From Candidatus Hydrogenedentota bacterium (lineage in GTDB: Bacteria > Hydrogenedentota > Hydrogenedentia > Hydrogenedentales > CAILVY01), in assembly GCA_903837785.1 (NCBI GenBank), contig CAILVY010000087.1:1-43820 (forward strand): 43,820 nucleotides of DNA, given 5' to 3'. This document shows, in pieces, positions 1 to 10,300 of the stretch (the stretch's first letter is position 1; each line of letters starts with the position of its first letter). The position numbers and the translations under genes are program-made. The notes beneath the pieces are model-generated. The model made no database searches and was not told the origin of the DNA. It saw only the letters and a list, made by a program, of their open reading frames with translations.

Positions 1-605
<605 letters not shown>

Positions 606-607
606 GA

Positions 608-1264
608 TTACCTTTCCGTACAGTATGCGGTATGCCCTCCGCGGCGTAATAACCTTCTATGCGGGCGCAGTAAAAGCGCGAAAGCCAGAAGCGCCACAGG
701 CAAAACATCGCCCACCGGAGGAGGCTCGATCATATCAGCCCGTGCGCCCAGACAAGAACAGCCCGTCTGTAATTGCGGATGCGGTTCTTCTTCCTGTGGG
801 CAGACGTTGACATATCCGCTTGACGCGGAAAGGGAAGCGGGGCCTCCGTTGGCATCGGCAGCAGTAACCTTTTCGAATGTAATCGCTTGCCTTCCTGAGG
901 CGGTTTGGGAGGCAACTCGAAACACGATATTTGCGACAATCCCGTTATGCATTAGATTCTGATTCAATCCGGCAAGAATTAGGCGAACATGGCCTCTAGA
1001 GACTGTGCTGTAACTAACGTTCTTCTTGGTTTCGACCGCGGCGGGGCCGGGTGAAATGGTTACGAGGCTTAAAGCCTTCGGTTCGAAATGGATGTCTCCT
1101 TGAAAACCAGCGATTTTGTCATCACCTCCCAGACCGAGCGTTAGCGGTACGGTTATCGTTGTGTCACGTTTTGCATCGACCTGTCCGGCAGTCAATGTGG
1201 CGGCCATCCCCTGTGCGCACGCCAGTAACCCGAGCAGCGGCGCCAGTTTTAGAAGGGACAACAT
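608..1264 (-). CDS. Membrane-anchored cohesin-domain protein
   Basis: The protein has 218 residues. A signal peptide (1-22, ending GMAA) precedes a cohesin-like domain at about 22-150, with strand LTAGQVDAKRDTTITVPLTL and the shared motif GLNQNLMHNGIVANIVF. A short linker with clustered cysteines (CSCLG) is followed by a hydrophobic segment GDVLPVALLAFALLL and an Arg/His-rich tail, the layout of a C-terminal sorting or retention signal. It starts 10 bp after the preceding gene's stop with GGGAG as ribosome site, and its own stop is 2 bp before the next start. It is probably translocated and held on the membrane with the cohesin exposed outside. The partner is inferred to be the operon's dockerin proteins. 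Confidence 0.85.
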   Translation of the reverse strand: MLSLLKLAPLLGLLACAQGMAATLTAGQVDAKRDTTITVPLTLGLGGDDKIAGFQGDIHFEPKALSLVTISPGPAAVETKKNVSYSTVSRGHVRLILAGLNQNLMHNGIVANIVFRVASQTASGRQAITFEKVTAADANGGPASLSASSGYVNVCPQEEEPHPQLQTGCSCLGARADMIEPPPVGDVLPVALLAFALLLRPHRRLLRRGGHTAYCTER

Positions 1265-1274
1265 AACTGCTCCC

Positions 1275-2438
1275 TTATTGCCAGTGATGTCCTTTGTTTC
1301 CGGTGTGCTGCTTCTTTTTGGGGCGGCATAGGAACGCCTGATGAGCCGCGAACACTACTGCTACAAAAAGCAGCGGCAACAGGCACGGCAACCATTTTGT
1401 GTATGAGACATTCTGTGTGGTCTCTTCCAGCATGATGTTTTCATGCAGCATGCCAGGAGCACCGATCACGCGGGGCATCACCAACATGGCTGTTTGTTCG
1501 CGAGATGTACGCAAGGGGACCATGTTGTTCGGCACACCGTCGGTAACTGTCTCCATGGTGCCCGGTATGTGTGTGCTGTCATTGGAAGAAACTTTTGTAG
1601 GAGCTTGACGGCGTTCCGGGGTGTTGTTCGGCGCGACGTTAATGGTCGTTGAAACGGGAGCATCCATTACATAAACGGGATTGCCCTTTTCATTGCCGGG
1701 GTCAGTCCCGGGTCGCGCGGCGGCATCAGGGAGGCGATTGGCTGCAGCGCTGTTTTGAATTTCGCGCGCTCCGGGTGCCACGCCTGGAACCTGCGTTGAA
1801 AGGTTCATGTTTGTGTTTTCGCCACCGTTTACGCCAAAGTCCTTGAGGCTTTTGTCCGGCGAAAGCTGCTGGTCAGTATGCTCAGTAACCGCTCCCCCTT
1901 CATCAGAGGCCGTTTCCGCGTCAGTGGCGTAATCTGCTTCTTCCGCTTCTGACTCTTGGGAATCGTTCGTATTGCTTGTGGTGGAGTATTGGTTATCCAA
2001 CGAAATGTCAACGGAGTTCCCGATTGGGTCCGCGCCCACAAGGGAGCTCACCTCAATCGCAGGCGTAGTTTCAGTAGTCGCAGACTGCATGTACATCGTA
2101 GCCACGATGCCTTCCTGCAGAATATCCTGATTCAATCCGGCGACAACGACTTTGATGTTTCCCGGGGAAATCGTACTGAAAATGACATCCTTCAATGCTG
2201 CTGAGGCGATAGCCCCGGCTTCGATGCTGACCACGCTCGTGTTCGCCGCATTAAATGAGACATTGAATTGCAGGCTTGCCATTTGTTCAGCGCTTGCCGG
2301 TGCAACGCGGATTGGGATGGCATACAGCCCTTGGACCGCTTGTGGGGGCTGCAAAGTGACCACAGCCCCCGTAGCAGGGATACCAGCCAAAAGAATCGGG
2401 CATAGCCTGAGGGCATATGTTAGGTGTGTCAGGCGCAT
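1275..2438 (-). CDS. Membrane-anchored cohesin-domain protein with acidic linker
   Basis: The protein has 387 residues. After a signal peptide (about 1-25) comes a cohesin-like domain to about residue 150, with ASLQFNVSFNAANTSVVSIE and the shared motif GLNQDILQEGIVATMYM. A long polar linker follows: first very acidic and Ser/Thr-rich (SQESEAEEADYATDAETA), then Asn/Pro/Thr-rich. Near the C-terminus a helix WLPCLLPLLFVAVVFAAH is followed by basic residues. The architecture suggests a receptor displayed on a flexible stalk. The start overlaps the upstream gene's end by 10 bp, which implies translational coupling. It is longer than its paralogues mainly because of the linker, which has no recognisable domain. 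Confidence 0.85.
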   Translation of the reverse strand: MRLTHLTYALRLCPILLAGIPATGAVVTLQPPQAVQGLYAIPIRVAPASAEQMASLQFNVSFNAANTSVVSIEAGAIASAALKDVIFSTISPGNIKVVVAGLNQDILQEGIVATMYMQSATTETTPAIEVSSLVGADPIGNSVDISLDNQYSTTSNTNDSQESEAEEADYATDAETASDEGGAVTEHTDQQLSPDKSLKDFGVNGGENTNMNLSTQVPGVAPGAREIQNSAAANRLPDAAARPGTDPGNEKGNPVYVMDAPVSTTINVAPNNTPERRQAPTKVSSNDSTHIPGTMETVTDGVPNNMVPLRTSREQTAMLVMPRVIGAPGMLHENIMLEETTQNVSYTKWLPCLLPLLFVAVVFAAHQAFLCRPKKKQHTGNKGHHWQ

Positions 2439-3022
2439 CGCTCAATATCCCGTCGTCCCACGGCATAGAGCCCCAATAGAACGATTACGAGGCACATGCT
2501 GGCTTTGCCGAATATTGTGGCAGGCCCAACCGGAAGCATTTCTCTGCTCAAACTCAAAATGCCCGGCGTTGCGGCAGATTCCACTTCCACTCCGAACGGG
2601 TTTGTCAAGACAAGCTGGTCAACCAACACAGGCTGAGGCCCGCTGGGGGCACTTGGTGATACGGTAAAAACCAATGACGCCAAGACTCCGTCGGACATTG
2701 TGTCCAGATTGAGCCCGGCTATGACAATGCGAATTCGGCCGGGGCTCAACGCACTATACGTGACGGTCTTACCTGCCGCTGTTGCCGCTGGTCCGGTAAG
2801 GACTGAATAAAGCTTAAGCATTGTGCTGTCAAATGTTGTTTCCCACTCGGCCCCAGCGACTTGGTCGCCTGCATCCAGCGTCAATGTCACGGGCAGAGCG
2901 GCAAACCCGAAACCGGGTATCCCCGATTGGTTACCGATTGCCACGGTTGCCCCAAATCCGCCGTAAGCAAAGGAAACGACGACGATTGCCACCGCCGTAC
3001 TGTACAGATGCCTTTTCTTCAT
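2429..3022 (-). CDS. Membrane-anchored cohesin-domain protein, first of four
   Basis: The protein has 197 residues. A signal peptide (1-24) ends at FGA. The cohesin-like domain at about 25-150 opens with TVAIGNQSGIPGFGFAALPV, contains AGAEWETTFDSTMLKLYSV, and carries the family motif GLNLDTMSDGVLASLVF. A C-terminal helix at about 170-188 (ASMCLVIVLLGLYAV) and a short Arg-rich tail follow without a linker, so this is the compact member of the set. The stop overlaps the next gene's ATG region. The four paralogues share domain order but differ clearly in sequence, which points to old duplications or distinct dockerin specificities. Confidence 0.85.
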   Translation of the reverse strand: MKKRHLYSTAVAIVVVSFAYGGFGATVAIGNQSGIPGFGFAALPVTLTLDAGDQVAGAEWETTFDSTMLKLYSVLTGPAATAAGKTVTYSALSPGRIRIVIAGLNLDTMSDGVLASLVFTVSPSAPSGPQPVLVDQLVLTNPFGVEVESAATPGILSLSREMLPVGPATIFGKASMCLVIVLLGLYAVGRRDIERCA

Positions 3023-3119
3023 ACTCCCGCCTTCCCAGTTCCTTGGGGGAGCGCCGCAGATAGAGCTTGCGACGCTCCCGTTCCTCAGACAACTCCTTCA
3101 ACCGCAATCGACGTTCAAA

Positions 3120-4379
3120 TCACAGGTCGGCATAATCAGGAAGGCCGTCGTTGTCATCATCCAGGTCGTCTACGTTCGCGACACCGTCGGCGTCATCGTC
3201 GTCAGCATTCCGGCAGTCGGGATCGAGATAATTGGGGATACCGTCGCCGTCGTTGTCCTCGGCATAGTTCGGGATGCCGTCGCCATCAGAGTCAAAGGGG
3301 CCAACGGTTCCGCTATAGCAAAGGCGGCTTTGGATGTAGTCGGGAACGCCATCGCCGTCCTGGTCGCAGCAGTCAGCGCAACCGACCTGATTGAGCCACA
3401 TTTGAACGTTCGCCCGCACGTGTTCCATGACTGCATCAACAGTGTCAGGTATGCCATTGCCATCGTTGTCGGTGGGAGGAACGTGCACACCGTTAGCCTG
3501 AAGCCAAGTCTGTACTTGGGCCTGAATGCAGGCCAGCACCGGCTCCACGAAATCAGGGCAGCCGTCGCCGTTCTCATCCGTCAGGTCCGGCTTCACACCC
3601 GCTTCGACCCAGCCATCTAAGCAGGGGCCGACAGCCTGGCACAGGGGCGCCAGGTCGGCGTTATGCGGAACGCCAGGGCCTGTGGAAAGACGCTGCAGCA
3701 GCGGGTCAACGAAATCAGGCACGCCGTCGCCGTTGCTATCGGTCGAATCAACCGGCTTCGCCAGTTGCCCCAGCATCTGTTGAACGCTATCGCGCAGCCG
3801 GATACGGTCTTGATCCTGCTCGCACGTGCCCAACTGCAGTTCCTCGCGTGCCAGCGTCATAAGCGGGAGCGTTGACGACTCCTGCTGGCCAACCCGGAAC
3901 TGGAAAGTGGCCAGTACGCGGTCCTGCGCCTGGCTTTGTGTGCCGGTCTTCTGGCACAGGGAAAGCGACCATGCGGTCTTGACCTTCAGGCGGAGTTGAA
4001 ACTCCCCCGTCACCGGGTCCACGTCCGCTTGTTCGCACTGACCGTCCATCGACAAGGCGCGGATGGTGAGCATGTCACAATCACCCTGGCAATTGACCGA
4101 GCCGGACATCTTCTGCACGAGACCGCCTTCACCCAATACCGAATTGATCTCGTTTTGCACGTCCAGCACGTCCACCTGGCCGTTCTCATCGAGATTGGCT
4201 TGCGGCGTCTGCGCTATCGCCCCAAGGGCTTGGGCGATGGTTGCCTGGATGTCGAGAATGTTCATGATCCCGTCGCCGTTCAGGTCGCCGAGCATGTATT
4301 GTTGAGCGCCGGCGCCGGGCGCTATAAGAGCTCCCGCGACCACCAGCGAAAGTTTCCACATCAAGAATCTTATTTTCAT
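3120..4379 (-). CDS. Secreted dockerin protein with calcium-binding TSP3-like repeats
   Basis: The protein has 419 residues from the ATG at 4379, chosen over an upstream ATG at 4415 because AAGGAAGGG lies just before it and it opens a clean signal peptide ending AGA. Residues about 29-85 are a dockerin with two F-hand-like calcium loops, GDLNGDGIMNILDIQ and ANLDENGQVDVLDVQ. The middle (90-210) is unassigned and cysteine-rich. From about 215 to the end there are at least six DxDxDGxPD repeats of the thrombospondin type 3 kind, for example DSNGDGVPDFVDP and DSDGDGIPNYAEDNDGDG. This is a heavily calcium-dependent extracellular protein. Its dockerin is the natural ligand for the cohesins encoded directly downstream. 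Confidence 0.88.
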   Translation of the reverse strand: MKIRFLMWKLSLVVAGALIAPGAGAQQYMLGDLNGDGIMNILDIQATIAQALGAIAQTPQANLDENGQVDVLDVQNEINSVLGEGGLVQKMSGSVNCQGDCDMLTIRALSMDGQCEQADVDPVTGEFQLRLKVKTAWSLSLCQKTGTQSQAQDRVLATFQFRVGQQESSTLPLMTLAREELQLGTCEQDQDRIRLRDSVQQMLGQLAKPVDSTDSNGDGVPDFVDPLLQRLSTGPGVPHNADLAPLCQAVGPCLDGWVEAGVKPDLTDENGDGCPDFVEPVLACIQAQVQTWLQANGVHVPPTDNDGNGIPDTVDAVMEHVRANVQMWLNQVGCADCCDQDGDGVPDYIQSRLCYSGTVGPFDSDGDGIPNYAEDNDGDGIPNYLDPDCRNADDDDADGVANVDDLDDDNDGLPDYADL

Positions 4380-4433
4380 GGGATAACCCTTCCTTTTAGC
4401 TTCAAAAACGCACAAAAACTGAAGTGACGGAAG

Positions 4434-4916
4434 CTAACAGGAAGCGGGCGGGGCATTGGCGGTAAGCGTAAGGAGGTAACGTTCTTCTTGCGGTGTCAGG
4501 ACAGCCTGTCCGTCGGCGCGATTCGTAAAGGAGCGAGCTTTCTGGTCGTCTCTGGGGAGCAGACCTTTGGCAATACATGACTCCAGCTGGAGCCGGCTTT
4601 CCTGAGAAGGTGATACCGTCCGCGGAATGTTCTTGTCCGAGGGAATGTCCTGGCCCGATGTGACAGGGGATTTGAGGCGGGCGAGAATGAGCTGGAGGTC
4701 GCGCACGTCCACTCTCCCGTCGCGATTGAGATCCGCCTTTTTTGCGCTGGCACTCCCTGCCACAATTTGCGCCACAAGCACCTGGAGGTCCCGAATATCC
4801 GTTCGGTTGTCTCCATTCAGATCGCCGCGAAGATCAAGAGAGGAGCACGGAATGGTGCAAGAAGCGGCTGCAACACTGTAGATGACGGCCCATACGAGCA
4901 ATCTTCTAGCAACCAT
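4434..4916 (-). CDS. Small secreted dockerin protein, possible lipoprotein
   Basis: The protein has 160 residues from the ATG at 4916. The longer frame is rejected because GGGAGG lies 7 bp before this ATG and a hydrophobic leader (ARRLLVWAVIYSVAAAS) begins here. The leader ends at AASC, a weak lipobox, so it could be lipid-anchored or simply secreted. Residues about 30-85 are a two-loop dockerin, GDLNGDNRTDIRDLQ and ADLNRDGRVDVRDLQ, each with the Ca-ligand pattern DxNxDxxxD. The remaining 75 residues are polar and unassigned. It is the first gene of the six-gene minus-strand operon, 54 bp before the second dockerin gene. A dockerin with no catalytic domain suggests an adaptor. Confidence 0.8.
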   Translation of the reverse strand: MVARRLLVWAVIYSVAAASCTIPCSSLDLRGDLNGDNRTDIRDLQVLVAQIVAGSASAKKADLNRDGRVDVRDLQLILARLKSPVTSGQDIPSDKNIPRTVSPSQESRLQLESCIAKGLLPRDDQKARSFTNRADGQAVLTPQEERYLLTLTANAPPASC

Positions 4917-5310
4917 TGGTTCTGCCTCCCACATCAAATAGCCAGCAAGTCTATGTTTAGGCTCAGCATAATGTGTGCCGTCACCGCTGACCGTGCAAAA
5001 CCGATCAAAAGGGCAGGAAATTAGCATAATTAACAGGCAAAGAGAGGGGCGGGAACCGGGTGAATCGACAGGGACGAAATTCGAGAAGTTGTGACTGTCC
5101 AAACTTGGCATAGCAGCAAGCCTAACTATGCAAATTTTGCAGGGGTCAGTGGCCAGCATGATGGCAAAAAAGGACTGCGCTGCGCCTCTTATTATCAAAG
5201 AATACGAGTTATCAAAGAATACGAGACTTTTGCAGCTAAGGCTGGCACACCAATTGCTCATGGGGTATGTACTGCATCGACAGTCGACCGAACGAGTTCA
5301 GAAACAACCA
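4917..5310. promoter_or_regulatory. Divergent intergenic region with a 15-bp direct repeat
   Basis: This 394-bp gap separates the leftward cohesin-dockerin operon from the rightward DUF2202 gene, so it should hold both promoters. ATCAAAGAATACGAG occurs twice, at 5194-5208 and 5211-5225 (17-bp period), which could be an operator. I could not identify a convincing -35/-10 pair. The open frame crossing the region lacks a ribosome site and I do not call it a gene. Confidence 0.4.
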
Positions 5311-5856
5311 ATGGGGAATTCGCTATTGAAGACTCGCTCTAGCGCCGGAAAACTTGTTGTTGTCGCGGGACTTTTGTTTGCTGTTGGCCTGAGTTCGCTG
5401 GCCTATGCACAAACCGCCGCACTTACATCTGCGGAGAAGGGATGGCTGACGTATATTCGCGAAGAGGAAAAGGTCGCACGAGACGTCTACGTTTTCCTGT
5501 ACGACGTGTGGGGTTCGGCGATATTCAACAACATCTCCAGCAGTGAGCAGACGCACATGGACGCCATCAAGAACTTGCTCGACAAATATGGTGTTACGGA
5601 CCCGGCGGCCGGCAAAGGGTTTGGCGAGTTCACCAATCCGGAATTACAGGCCCTGTATGATGCGCTGGTAGCCCAAGGCAGCTTGTCCCTTGTCGATGCG
5701 CTCAATGTGGGAGTCCTCATTGAGGAAACCGATATCGCCGATATCAATGCAGCCCTTGCCCTAACTGCAAAAAGGGACATCAAGACCGTCTACAGCAATC
5801 TACTGCGAGGGTCCAACAATCACCTGACCGCCTTCAACGCAAACCTTGCGAAGTAA
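5311..5856 (+). CDS. Secreted DUF2202 family protein (ferritin-like fold)
   Basis: The protein has 181 residues. The ATG at 5311 gives a clear signal peptide (1-34, ending AYA), so the longer frame from 5128 is rejected, although no strong ribosome site is visible. The mature part opens with LTSAEKGWLTYIREEEKVARD (E51-E53, K54, R57, D58) and has a second helix pair with SSEQTHMDAIKNLL and a third with IEETDIADIN. This is the Glu/His helix pattern of DUF2202, a family related in fold to ferritin/rubrerythrin and of unknown function. Metal binding is plausible from the E and ExxH residues but unproven. A hairpin follows the stop. Confidence 0.85.
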   Translation: MGNSLLKTRSSAGKLVVVAGLLFAVGLSSLAYAQTAALTSAEKGWLTYIREEEKVARDVYVFLYDVWGSAIFNNISSSEQTHMDAIKNLLDKYGVTDPAAGKGFGEFTNPELQALYDALVAQGSLSLVDALNVGVLIEETDIADINAALALTAKRDIKTVYSNLLRGSNNHLTAFNANLAK

Positions 5857-5867
5857 GCCACTTTCCA

Positions 5868-5899
5868 GACTCCCCTTCCGTTGGCCGGGAAGGGGAGTC
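5868..5899 (+). terminator. Strong hairpin after the DUF2202 gene
   Basis: GACTCCCCTTCC (5868-5879) and GGAAGGGGAGTC (5888-5899) form a perfect 12-bp stem with an 8-nt loop, 12 bp past the stop. There is no U-tract, so intrinsic termination is likely but not certain. It could instead act as an mRNA 3' stabiliser between this gene and the ATPase gene. Confidence 0.6.
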
Positions 5900-5930
5900 C
5901 CTCATTGGACTGAAAGAGGAGAATTCCTGA

Positions 5931-6803
5931 ATGCCTTACAAACGAGAATTCAATCTGCACCGATACGTTCGTCAGGTAAGACGTCCCGGCGCTGTTATAG
6001 CCATCAGTGGCGGAAAAGGCGGCGTTGGCAAAACGAACATCAGCGTGAATTTAGCCATTGCGCTTGCGCGGCAAGATCTTGATGTGGTCATCATGGATGC
6101 TGACATTGGTTTGGCCAACGTCGAAGTCATCTTGGGGTTGAAGTCGCGCGAGACGCTTCAATCCGTTATCGAAGGCAAACGACAAATCCACGACATCCTT
6201 GTGGACGGCCCCGGCGGCATCAAAATTGTGCCGGGGATATCCGGCTTGGGGCATCTTGCCAACCTTGATGAAAACGGGCGTCGCAACGTCCGCACAGCCA
6301 TGGAATCCCTGCAGCAGCATTTCGATTACGTCATTATCGATACCATGGCGGGGATTGGGCCGTCATCTGTTGCGTTCGCAATTGCCGCAGACAAGACCCT
6401 GCTGGTAACCACGCCCGAGCCTTCTGCACTCTTGGACGCTTATGTTATGGTTAAGATGATTAACAGCCTCAACCCGAAGGCTAAAGTGCACGTATTGGCC
6501 AATATGGCTGACAGTTCCCAACAGGCCTTTACATCGGTAAACAAACTCTCTGCCGCGGCGCGAAAATACCTAGGTATGCAGATTGATTACGCGGGGCACG
6601 TCCCCCTCGACCCGAACGTTCGTAATGCCGTCCTCCAATCACAACCCTTTTCTATAGTCAGTCCTGGCTGTCCCGCAAGCCGCGCGATTCACACACTGGC
6701 CATACGCATTACCGAGGGATATGTCTTGGAAGCGACTCCCGCAATCGAGCCCCGCAGAAGCTTTTTCGGTCGATTCGCGGCATCTTTTGGTATTTTGGCC
6801 TAA
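5931..6803 (+). CDS. MinD/FlhG-type P-loop ATPase
   Basis: The protein has 290 residues, starting 6 bp after GAGGAGA. It has a deviant Walker A, GGKGGVGKT (27-35, with K29 and K34), then MDADIGLANVEVILGL from residue 55, and DTMAGIG as the Walker B region. These place it in the ParA/MinD family, closest in style to FlhG/FleN (YlxH), whose DADIGLAN motif is identical. Such ATPases position cell structures such as flagella, pili or division sites by ATP-dependent dimerisation at the membrane. No amphipathic membrane-targeting tail is obvious. No flagellar or fla-regulatory gene is nearby, so the cargo is unknown; a pilus-type role is possible given the prepilin fragment downstream. Confidence 0.85.
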   Translation: MPYKREFNLHRYVRQVRRPGAVIAISGGKGGVGKTNISVNLAIALARQDLDVVIMDADIGLANVEVILGLKSRETLQSVIEGKRQIHDILVDGPGGIKIVPGISGLGHLANLDENGRRNVRTAMESLQQHFDYVIIDTMAGIGPSSVAFAIAADKTLLVTTPEPSALLDAYVMVKMINSLNPKAKVHVLANMADSSQQAFTSVNKLSAAARKYLGMQIDYAGHVPLDPNVRNAVLQSQPFSIVSPGCPASRAIHTLAIRITEGYVLEATPAIEPRRSFFGRFAASFGILA

Positions 6804-6996
6804 TCCTTGGCTCCCTATACTAGGCCCATGCCACACTGCAAAACAGGGCCGAGCAAACGGCATCAACCGCAGGGAGCGGCGTTCATATACCAGAAAATCC
6901 CACTAATCCACTACGGACATAATCTTCGTCTTTCGCGCATCTTTATTTGAAGAGTCTCAATGGGGGTATTACGGTTTAGTAATTGGTAATACTGCG

Positions 6997-7224
6997 TTGG
7001 GGGGTGCAATATCCTTGGTCGCACGAAGTGGCTTCACACTTATTGAGCTCCTTGTCGTTATCGCCATCATTGGGATTCTGGCGGCAATTCTTCTCCCTGC
7101 CCTTGCTCGGGCCAGAGAAGCCGCAAGAAGCGCTTCCTGCCAAAACAATCTCAAGCAGTTTGCTCTGGTTTTCAAGATGTATTCGAACGAAAGCCGGGGA
7201 CAACAGTTCGACGGCTATCAGTGA
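6997..7224 (+). pseudogene. Prepilin N-terminal fragment (DUF1559-like)
   Basis: The frame carries a type IV prepilin/pseudopilin N-terminus: a basic leader SLVARSG, cleavage site before FTLIEL, the hydrophobic helix [19 protein letters not shown], and then [16 protein letters not shown], typical of DUF1559 proteins. Family members usually run to 200 residues or more; this one stops after 75 with [15 protein letters not shown]. No ATG precedes the leader. TTG codons at 6997 and 7015 are the only candidates, the latter behind a GGGGGG run. I read it as a decayed or truncated gene. A short functional minor pilin cannot be excluded. Confidence 0.6.
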
Positions 7225-7396
7225 CAAGGTGATGAGCAATTGTCTCTGAAGGCAAGAAGGCCAGTTCGTTGCGGACCTAGAACCCTCAAGCGGACCAAAT
7301 GCCACCAAAACTGCCCCGTGAGGAATCCTAACACTCTGTGAAGTTCTGACCCGCCGTAACGACTCGTTTCTTGCTCCTGATCGTAGTTGCCGAGCT

Positions 7397-10300
7397 CTAT
7401 ACAGGATCCTCCATTTCCCTGAGACTGCCCCGTGATACAGATTGCTGAGGTCTCAACAGGACGAACAGGAAGCAAGTTAAGACCAGAAGCGAGAAATCTC
7501 CCGGGGCTCCAGGTTTCCCGTCGATTCTGCCACCGAAGCAACCGCCGTGGGCCTCACCTTCACCTTCACCTTCACCTTCACCTTCACCTTCACCTTCACC
7601 TTCACCTTCACCTTCACCTTCACCTTCACCCTCACCCTCACCTTCACCCTCACCGGAGACTCCTTCATACCTGGCGATGACAGGAGTGGTCTGTCCGGCA
7701 GTAACAGTCACACGCTGGACGAGCGGAGTCTTCCAATCGGGCACATCCGTGAACTCGATTGTGTATGCACCGGTCGGAACATCACTTTGTGTAAGGCCAC
7801 TGTTTGTCCAGGGCCGGATTGCCGAAGGTCGCCATTGTGCACCCGCTGTCACTACTTCGTTCGGTTGGATTGTGACACGTATGGAACCAGTGTTTTCAGC
7901 CATAGCTGCATATGTGGCGCGATCTCCACTCACGACTGTGCGTGTCCCCACTACAGTCGTTTTCTGACTTTCCGGAGTCACCCAACCCGTGACATCTTTG
8001 AACTCCACAACGTATATTCCCGGAAGGATTCCGGATTGAGGAATTTCGCTATGTTGCCAAGCATGGCCGGCGATCCGCCATTGTGCCCCGTCAGCGGCCG
8101 CGCCTTCTGGACTTAGAACAACCTGGAGCGAACATGTACCGATGGAGGCCGTTCCCGTCACGGGAACAATAATCGTCGGTGTCACAACAGAATCCGTAGA
8201 CAGATGAATCTCACCCTCGAAGTGCCCGGGAGTCCGTGGGGAGAAGCATACTGCAAGGTGTCCCACACCGCCCGGCGAAATCACTTGGCCCACATCAAGA
8301 TAGTTGATATCACCGAAGAACGGCAGTTCCGCCGGGAAGGTGATGTCCTTTATACTCAATTCTGTCTGTCCCGCATTGCGAATCTCGGCATATTGCCATA
8401 CTTCTTGGCCGACCGCCTCCGTGAATGCCAGCGAGACGGGCATTACCAACGCTTGCGCATATAGTCTCTCGGGAGCATCCAAGCAGAGGTCAAGCAAGAA
8501 TCGATTCTCCGTACCAGTCTCCCCGTCTAAGAAGCCCACCTTGAGACAGTAGGTTCCATTCGCGGGCAGCACCACTACACCGCTGGTCACCGTACCACCT
8601 GAATTCCCGCCGAGTGAAGCAGGCAGACCGCGCCAATTCCCCAATACTGACTCGCCTCCTGGACCATAGAGGGTGAGAGCCATCCGCGTCATTCCAGAGA
8701 GACCCGCCCCACGCGCGTTCACGGCCATGGCAACTCCAGTATTTCCCTCGAAGGAAAGGTATGCATCACTAGGCGATTCTTGCGTTTGCACCTCATAGGT
8801 ATTGCCGCTCTTTGTTCCCGCCGACAACATCAGCGCATTGGCTATGCTATCGCCATGTCCGGGAGCGGTCGTCAGTTGCCTGAGGGGCCCGAGACAAGCA
8901 AGATACCCCGCTTCTGCCGAGAATCGAAGGTTCAAGCTTCTGTACCAATTCGCGTCTTTTGTTGAGAAGTAGATGCTAAGCCCTTTGTAATCCGCCGACC
9001 ATGCCCGATTGAAAACCACGGCCCCGGAAAGTGCATCGGTGACCGAACGGCACGTTGCGACCAGATTGCCTCCTGTGTCCTCACATATGCTGGCCGTATC
9101 ACTCACGGCCGAATAGAGGTCCGTGAATTCCTCATCAACCAGTGGTTTAACCCAAGGTTTATCAAGGACAAACGACGACAAACCGTATCGATTCTGGTGT
9201 TTGGAGGTATATTGCCAGGCATCTGAGATTACGTCTCGATTCTTCCAGATACTGAAGAAACTCCTCAAGGAATTGAGCAACGCATTCAGAATGCCCTCGC
9301 TCATATCAACGACAGTCACGGAATCATTCTCGGAATTGCTCGCCATCATCGTTGCCAGTTGCAGCAACGAATAGTCTGCTGAAGAACTCACGAGTGCTTT
9401 GAGCGTGTCCTGATACAGATTCCGCGACCCCAGATAGTATCGAAGGCCTGCTTCTTCCAGCATCGTTCCGAGTACGCGGGTCTGTGAACCCATGAGATAC
9501 TTGCAGCACCCCCGCAACTCCGCAACTGTCTCGACCGACATCATCTGGCAACAGTCCAGCACAAGCAGATCGATCCCATTTGCCCTTTGTAGCGCGCTTT
9601 TCAGTTCGTCAAGTTTGAGCCAGTCCTTCTTGTCTCCTTGTCCATTGGTAAGGTCGCCAACACAGCCACCTATTCCGCTCAGGGAATGGCCGTGGATGAT
9701 AAGAACATAGTTCTCCGCGGGCGCAACCATCTTTGCCCAGACTATGAAGTCCTCCAGTGTTTCAGGGGCCCCGGTACTGAATTCGGAATTCACAGGGCCA
9801 AACAAGGGGTATAAGACGGTTGAGCAAGAGGGATTGACGGCGGGAAGGTCGATCGGCCACCAAGAATCGTTGTACCAGTTATCGTCCGGCAAGACGAACC
9901 CGCGTCTTGTGTTGCCCCAATTCCCCCAAGGCTCATCTTCCGGAATCTTGTACTTGGCTGAAAGACCGAGACGATCGTGTTGCACCACAATGTTCATGGT
10001 ATTTCTCGTCGCCTTGTGAACGGGAATACTCTCCAGATTGTCTAATTCACAACCCATGGATTGGTCCAAGTTCAGGTCATCTCCTCCCAGGTACACCATG
10101 AACGTCCATTTCTTTTTCGAGTGCATCAATGGCGGGACTTCCGGGATAATGTTCGGGTTTTCAGCAAGAACGTTCGTACCTGCGGCGCCGTCTTGACCAT
10201 CGTCGCCGTCCTTGCCCCCGGCAGCTGTATCACCGACACCACCATCGCCCCCACTGCCGCCGGTGCCCGGGAAAGCGGCCGCATCGCCGCCTTGGCCACC

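Noticed and set aside
2152..2667. 171-codon plus-strand frame across two cohesin genes
   Set aside because: It spans the junction of two coupled minus-strand genes with clear domains; composition is that of a shadow.
7553..7653. CRISPR-like repeats
   Set aside because: The unit is six bases without spacers and translates as Glu-Gly in frame with a secreted protein.
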